DNA of 60,598 nucleotides. It comes from Methylobacterium haplocladii. Its GTDB lineage: Bacteria; Pseudomonadota; Alphaproteobacteria; Rhizobiales; Beijerinckiaceae. The stretch spans positions 1-60,598 of the forward strand of contig NZ_BJZT01000019.1 of assembly GCF_007992175.1 (NCBI RefSeq), in the 5' to 3' direction. Of the stretch, positions 56,383 to 60,598 are shown piece by piece. A program made the translations under genes and the position numbers. Position 1 is the first letter of the stretch; every line of letters starts with the position of its first letter. Under the pieces are notes generated by a model. That model worked only from the letters and a program-made list of their open reading frames with translations. It was not told the DNA's origin and did not search any database.

Positions 56383-59300
56383 ATGATCGAGCAGGACAAT
56401 GCCGAGCCGCCCCTGCCGCCGGCCTATGCGGAACTGGTGGCGGCGACGAATTTCTCGTTCCTGCGCGGGGCCTCGCAGCCGCAGGACATGGTGCTGACCG
56501 CCCTGCTGCTGGGCCAGTCCGGCATCGGCATCGCCGACCGCAACACCGTGGCCGGGGTGGTGCGCGCCCATCGCGCCCTGAAAGAGCTGCGCGCGGAGGG
56601 GATACCGCTTCCCGAGAAGCTGCGCGACGGCTCCGGACCCGGCGAGTTCGTCTTCGTCGAGCATCCCCTAGCCCCGGAGACCGTGGTCTCGCAGGAGGCG
56701 ATCAAGCGGCAGGCCGCGGCGTTCAAGCTCGCCGTCGGCACGCGGCTCGTGTTTTCCGACGGAGCGCCGGACGTCGTCGCCTACCCGACCGACCGCGCGG
56801 GCTGGGGCCGCCTCTGCCGGCTCCTCACCCTCGGCAACCGCCGTGCGGCGAAGGGCCGGTGCATCCTGCATCTTGACGATCTCCTGACCGATTCGGAGGG
56901 GCTGCTGCTGATCGTGATGCCCCCACGCCGGGCGGACGGCCTCGCCGCGGCGCTCGGGCGGGTCGGGGAGGCCGCACCGGGGGCCGTCTGGCTCGGCGTC
57001 GCCATGCACCGGCGCGGCGACGACCTGCGCCGGCTCGCCCGCCACCAGTTGCTGTCGCGCGAGACGGGCGTCCCACTGCTTGCCGTGAACGACGCGCTCT
57101 ACGACACGCCCGCCGCGCGCGACCTGCAGGACGTGCTCACCTGCATCCGCGAGGGCGCGACCGTCGAGACGGCCGGACGCCGGCTGGAGGCCAATGCCGA
57201 GCGGCATCTGAAGACGCCGCAAGAGATGGCGCGGCTGCTCCAGGACGCGCCCGAGGCGATCGCAGCGACGCAGGACGTGCTCGACCGCATCGATTTCACG
57301 CTGTCCGCGCTGAAATACGATTATCCCGACGAAACCGTGCCGCCGGGCTGGACCCCGCAGGGCTGGCTCGAATCGCAGACCTGGCGCTGCGCCGCGGTCC
57401 GCTATCCCGACGCCATCCCCGAGAAGGTCGGAACGGCGTTGCGCGAAGAGCTCACCCTCATCGCCAAGCTCGACTACGCTCGCTACTTCCTGACGATCCT
57501 CGACATCGTGCGGGTCGCCGAGGACAAGGGCATCCTCTGCCAGGGGCGCGGCTCGGCGGCGAACTCCGCCGTCTGCTACGTCCTCGGCATCACCTCCGTC
57601 GACCCGGCCGAGAACGAGCTGCTTTTCGCCCGCTTCATCTCGGAGGAGCGCCGCGAGCCGCCCGACATCGACGTCGATTTCGAGCATGAGCGCCGCGAAG
57701 AGATCATCCAGCACATCTATGCCCGCTACGGGCGCCACCGGGCCGGCATCGCCGCGACAGTGATCAGCTACCGGCCGCGCAGCGCCATGCGCGAAGTCGG
57801 CAAGGCCTTGGGCCTCACCGAGGACGTCACCGCCCGGCTGTCCTCGACCCAGTGGGGCAGTTGGGGCAGCCATATCCGTGACGACCATATCCGCCAGACC
57901 GGGCTCGACCCCGAGAACCCGTCGATCCGCCGGGCCGTCGCCCTCGCGCGGCGGCTGCTCGGGTTTCCGCGCCACCTCTCGCAGCATGTCGGCGGCTTCG
58001 TACTGACCCGCGGCCGCCTCGACGAGACCGTACCGGTCGGCAATGCGGCCATGAAGGAGCGCACCTTCATCGAGTGGGACAAGGACGACATCGACGAACT
58101 CGGCCTGATGAAGGTCGACGTGCTCGCGCTCGGGATGCTGACCTGCATCCGCAAGGCGTTCGATCTGCTGCGCGAGAATGATGTCGGCGACTTCGACCTT
58201 GCGGCCATCCCGAAGGACGATCCGGCTACCTACGCCATGCTGCGGCGAGCGGATTCGCTCGGCGTCTTCCAGGTCGAGAGCCGCGCGCAGATGAACATGC
58301 TGCCGCGCCTCAAGCCCGAAAAATTCTACGACCTCGTGATCCAGGTGGCGATCGTCAGGCCCGGGCCGATCCAGGGCGACATGGTGCACCCCTACCTGCG
58401 CCGCCGAGCCGGCCTGGAGCCGGTGACCTACCCCTCACCGGCCCCCGGACAGGGTGAGGCGGACGAACTCTATCAGGTGCTCAACCGGACCAAGGGCGTG
58501 CCGCTGTTCCAGGAGCAGGCGATGCGGCTCGCCATGGTCGCGGCGAAGTTCACGGACGTCGAGGCGAACCAGCTGCGCCGGGCCATGGCGACCTTCCGCA
58601 ACGTCGGCACGATCGGCGGCTTCGAAAGGCTGATGGTCGAGCGCATGGTGGCACGGGGCTACGAGCGCGCCTTCGCGCAGCGCTGCTTCGAGCAGATCAA
58701 GGGGTTCGGCTCCTACGGCTTTCCCGAGAGCCACGCCGCCTCCTTCGCCAAGCTCGTCTACGTCTCGTCTTGGATCAAATGCCACCACCCTGCGGTGTTC
58801 GCCTGCGCGCTCTTGAATTCGCAGCCGATGGGCTTCTACGCCCCGGCGCAGATCGTGCGGGACGCCCAGGAGCACGGCGTCGCGGTGCGCCCGGTCGACG
58901 TCAATCACAGCCATCGCGACAACACCCTGGAGCGCGGCCCGCACGGCGCGCTCGCCCTGCGCATCGGCTTCCGGCAAGTCGGCGGCCTCGGCGAGGCGGA
59001 AGGCGAGTGCGTGACCGCAGCCCGTGGGTCGGGCTTTACGGATGTCGAGGAACTGGCCGCGCGCACGCGCCTCTCGGGACGAGCGCTGCGGCTGCTGGCC
59101 GAGGCGGACGCGTTCCGCTCCCTCGGGCTCGACCGGCGCGCCGCCCTCTGGGCCGTGCGACGCCTGCCGGACGATGCCCCTCTGCCGCTCTTCGCCGCTG
59201 CGGAGGCCCGCGAACTCGGCCCCGAGCCGGCGGTGCTCCTGCCGGAAATGGGCTTCGGCGCCCATGTGGCGGCCGACTACCAGTCGACCCGGCTGTCGCT

Positions 59301-59772
59301 GAAGGGCCACCCGATGCAGATTCTGCGGCCGATCTTCGACGCCGAACGAGTCGTGACCTGCGCCGGACTCGCCGCGCTGCCCGATGGTACCTTCTGCAGG
59401 AACGCCGGCGTGGTGCTGGTTCGCCAGCGCCCCGGCGCGGGCAACGCCATCTTCATCACGCTCGAGGACGAGACCGGCATCACCAACGTCGTGCTGTGGG
59501 CGCGCACCTTCGAGCGCTTCCGCCGCGACGTGATGGCGGCGCGCCTGCTGCTGGTCGAGGGCCGCGTGCAGAAGAGCCCGGAGGGTGTGGTTCACCTGAT
59601 GGCCGAGCGCCTGTCAGACCGCAGCGGCGAACTCAAGCGCCTGTCGGAGGAGCGCGACGTCACCATCGCCCTGAGCCGGGCCGACGAGTTCACACACCCC
59701 CAGCAGCCGCGCGGGCCGCACAACCATCCGCGCAATGTCCGAATCCTGCCGAAGTCGCGGGATCTTCACTGA
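56383..59772 (+). CDS. dnaE2: Error-prone DNA polymerase DnaE2
   Basis: 1129 aa. PHP domain at the N-terminus (YAELVAATNFSFLRGASQPQ), polymerase core with LCQGRGSAANSAVCYVLGIT and the catalytic PDIDVDFEHERREEI, fingers and HhH region (GSYGFPESHAASFAKLVYVS), and C-terminal OB fold (ITLEDETGITNVVLWARTFE). The length is typical of DnaE2. It performs translesion synthesis in SOS together with ImuA/ImuB, and lies 91 bp downstream of imuB, likely in one SOS-controlled transcript. Confidence 0.97.
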   Translation: MIEQDNAEPPLPPAYAELVAATNFSFLRGASQPQDMVLTALLLGQSGIGIADRNTVAGVVRAHRALKELRAEGIPLPEKLRDGSGPGEFVFVEHPLAPETVVSQEAIKRQAAAFKLAVGTRLVFSDGAPDVVAYPTDRAGWGRLCRLLTLGNRRAAKGRCILHLDDLLTDSEGLLLIVMPPRRADGLAAALGRVGEAAPGAVWLGVAMHRRGDDLRRLARHQLLSRETGVPLLAVNDALYDTPAARDLQDVLTCIREGATVETAGRRLEANAERHLKTPQEMARLLQDAPEAIAATQDVLDRIDFTLSALKYDYPDETVPPGWTPQGWLESQTWRCAAVRYPDAIPEKVGTALREELTLIAKLDYARYFLTILDIVRVAEDKGILCQGRGSAANSAVCYVLGITSVDPAENELLFARFISEERREPPDIDVDFEHERREEIIQHIYARYGRHRAGIAATVISYRPRSAMREVGKALGLTEDVTARLSSTQWGSWGSHIRDDHIRQTGLDPENPSIRRAVALARRLLGFPRHLSQHVGGFVLTRGRLDETVPVGNAAMKERTFIEWDKDDIDELGLMKVDVLALGMLTCIRKAFDLLRENDVGDFDLAAIPKDDPATYAMLRRADSLGVFQVESRAQMNMLPRLKPEKFYDLVIQVAIVRPGPIQGDMVHPYLRRRAGLEPVTYPSPAPGQGEADELYQVLNRTKGVPLFQEQAMRLAMVAAKFTDVEANQLRRAMATFRNVGTIGGFERLMVERMVARGYERAFAQRCFEQIKGFGSYGFPESHAASFAKLVYVSSWIKCHHPAVFACALLNSQPMGFYAPAQIVRDAQEHGVAVRPVDVNHSHRDNTLERGPHGALALRIGFRQVGGLGEAEGECVTAARGSGFTDVEELAARTRLSGRALRLLAEADAFRSLGLDRRAALWAVRRLPDDAPLPLFAAAEARELGPEPAVLLPEMGFGAHVAADYQSTRLSLKGHPMQILRPIFDAERVVTCAGLAALPDGTFCRNAGVVLVRQRPGAGNAIFITLEDETGITNVVLWARTFERFRRDVMAARLLLVEGRVQKSPEGVVHLMAERLSDRSGELKRLSEERDVTIALSRADEFTHPQQPRGPHNHPRNVRILPKSRDLH

Positions 59773-59787
59773 GTGGAATCATCACTC

Positions 59788-59816
59788 CAAAAGAAAAAGC
59801 CCCGGAATCCGGGGCT
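59788..59816 (-). terminator. Intrinsic terminator of ctrA
   Basis: AGCCCCGGA-A-TCCGGGGCT is followed on the minus strand by TTTTTCTTTT. It sits between the converging dnaE2 and ctrA genes, 29 bp after the ctrA stop. It may also slow dnaE2 transcripts, though the plus-strand tail is poor in T. Confidence 0.85.
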
Positions 59817-59844
59817 CTTCTCGCGACCGTTCGGGCTGGGGGGC

Positions 59845-60546
59845 TCAGACGGCGATGCGCTCTTCGACCTCGTTGGGCTCACGCAGCACGTAGCCGCGGC
59901 CCCAGACGGTCTCGATGTAGTTCTTGCCCTGCGAAGCGTTCGCGAGCTTCTTGCGCAGCTTGCAGATGAACACGTCGATGATCTTGAGCTCGGGCTCGTC
60001 CATGCCGCCGTAGAGATGGTTGAGGAACATCTCCTTGGTGAGCGTCGTGCCCTTCCGGAGCGAGAGCAGCTCCAGCATCTGGTACTCCTTGCCGGTGAGA
60101 TGCACGCGGCTGCCGGAGACTTCGACCGTCTTCTGGTCGAGGTTGACGATGAGATCCCCGGTCGTGATGACCGACTGGGCGTGGCCCTTCGAGCGACGCA
60201 CGATGGCGTGGATGCGGGCGACCAGCTCGTCCTTGTGGAAGGGCTTGGTGAGGTAATCGTCGGCGCCGAAGCCGAGGCCCTTCACCTTGTCCTCGATGCC
60301 GGCCATGCCCGACAGGATCAGGATCGGCGTCTTGACCTTCGCCACCCGCAGGTTGCGCAGAACCTCGTAGCCCGACATGTCGGGCAGGTTCAGGTCGAGC
60401 AGGATGATGTCGTAATCGTAGAGCTTGCCGAGGTCGACGCCCTCTTCTCCGAGGTCCGTCGTATAGGTGTTGAAGTTTTCGGACTTGAGCATCAACTCGA
60501 TGCTCTGCGCCGTGGCGCCATCGTCCTCGATAAGAAGTACGCGCAT
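59845..60546 (-). CDS. ctrA: Cell-cycle response regulator CtrA
   Basis: 233 aa, canonical CtrA. Receiver domain residues 1-120 with Asp51 as phosphorylation site ([11 protein letters not shown]), then winged-helix DNA-binding domain ([20 protein letters not shown], then [20 protein letters not shown]). The start [20 protein letters not shown] is the family start. It controls DNA replication and division in alphaproteobacteria. The last two residues are AV, as in other CtrA proteins degraded by ClpXP. Its promoter lies partly outside the window. Confidence 0.98.
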   Translation of the reverse strand: MRVLLIEDDGATAQSIELMLKSENFNTYTTDLGEEGVDLGKLYDYDIILLDLNLPDMSGYEVLRNLRVAKVKTPILILSGMAGIEDKVKGLGFGADDYLTKPFHKDELVARIHAIVRRSKGHAQSVITTGDLIVNLDQKTVEVSGSRVHLTGKEYQMLELLSLRKGTTLTKEMFLNHLYGGMDEPELKIIDVFICKLRKKLANASQGKNYIETVWGRGYVLREPNEVEERIAV

Positions 60547-60598
60547 CGTCGGTCCCCAGCCCGGCCGGCCGTCTAAGGCGGGCGGGCATGCGCCCGCC

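Noticed and set aside
56668..58389. 573-codon minus-strand frame over dnaE2
   Set aside because: Antisense shadow of the DnaE2 catalytic region.
58437..58465. Inverted repeat (CCCTCACC ... GGGTGAGG) inside dnaE2
   Set aside because: The protein here (YPSPAPGQGEADELYQVL) fits normal DnaE2 sequence and length, so it is not an inserted palindromic element.

Overview
The window is high-GC DNA from an alphaproteobacterium, most likely a Hyphomicrobiales (Rhizobiales) member near Methylobacterium. The pointers are ctrA, an SOS-boxed imuA-imuB-dnaE2 cassette with the alphaproteobacterial GAAC-N7-GAAC operator, an FnrN-type regulator, DUF2842, and BON/universal-stress gene sets with FixK/FNR-type boxes. 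The genus is an inference from gene content; no marker comparison was possible.

Layout. (1) 1-18.36 kb is an accessory region ending at the 3' end of tRNA-Ser(CGA). It has a tyrosine recombinase with an in-frame amber codon at the left edge, a 36-bp perfect palindrome, a truncated IS3 transposase, and a decayed second integrase beside the tRNA. Between them lie many small stress genes: VIT-family transporter, cytochrome b561, SPW-repeat protein, RMF-like protein, DUF2721, BON proteins, two universal stress proteins, a small cytochrome c and a [4Fe-4S] FNR-type regulator. Seven 14-bp FNR/FixK-like boxes sit 60-86 bp upstream of separate transcription units, so this looks like a compact oxygen-responsive regulon carried on an island. 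A triple-PAS soluble chemoreceptor, an HD-GYP protein and two paralogous PAS-XRE regulators are embedded in it. (2) 19.0-26.3 kb is a surface-glycan or lipid-modification cassette: AlgX/AlgJ-like SGNH-TPR protein, acyl carrier protein, acyl-AMP ligase, methyltransferase and, divergently, a WsaF-like glycosyltransferase. (3) 26.4-38.2 kb holds tex, yciA and dispersed exopolysaccharide genes (Wza-like lipoprotein, GumC-like protein with a degenerate kinase domain, CelD/BcsL-type GNAT, polysaccharide deacetylase, GT61) around heme A synthase ctaA. (4) 38.4-49.2 kb has a hemolysin III homologue, small hypotheticals, a class A PBP, a TonB receptor with a DUF2946 protein, and an MBL-fold hydrolase. 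(5) 49.3-60.6 kb has gyrB, an OprB-type porin, the SOS mutasome imuA-imuB-dnaE2 and ctrA.

How it works together. The left part reads as a mobile microaerobic/stress-survival module: an oxygen-sensing activator, boxes of near-identical sequence, and effectors for electron transfer, metal handling, envelope integrity (BON) and ribosome hibernation (RMF-like). The right part is ordinary chromosome. All functions are read from motifs and family knowledge without database searches.
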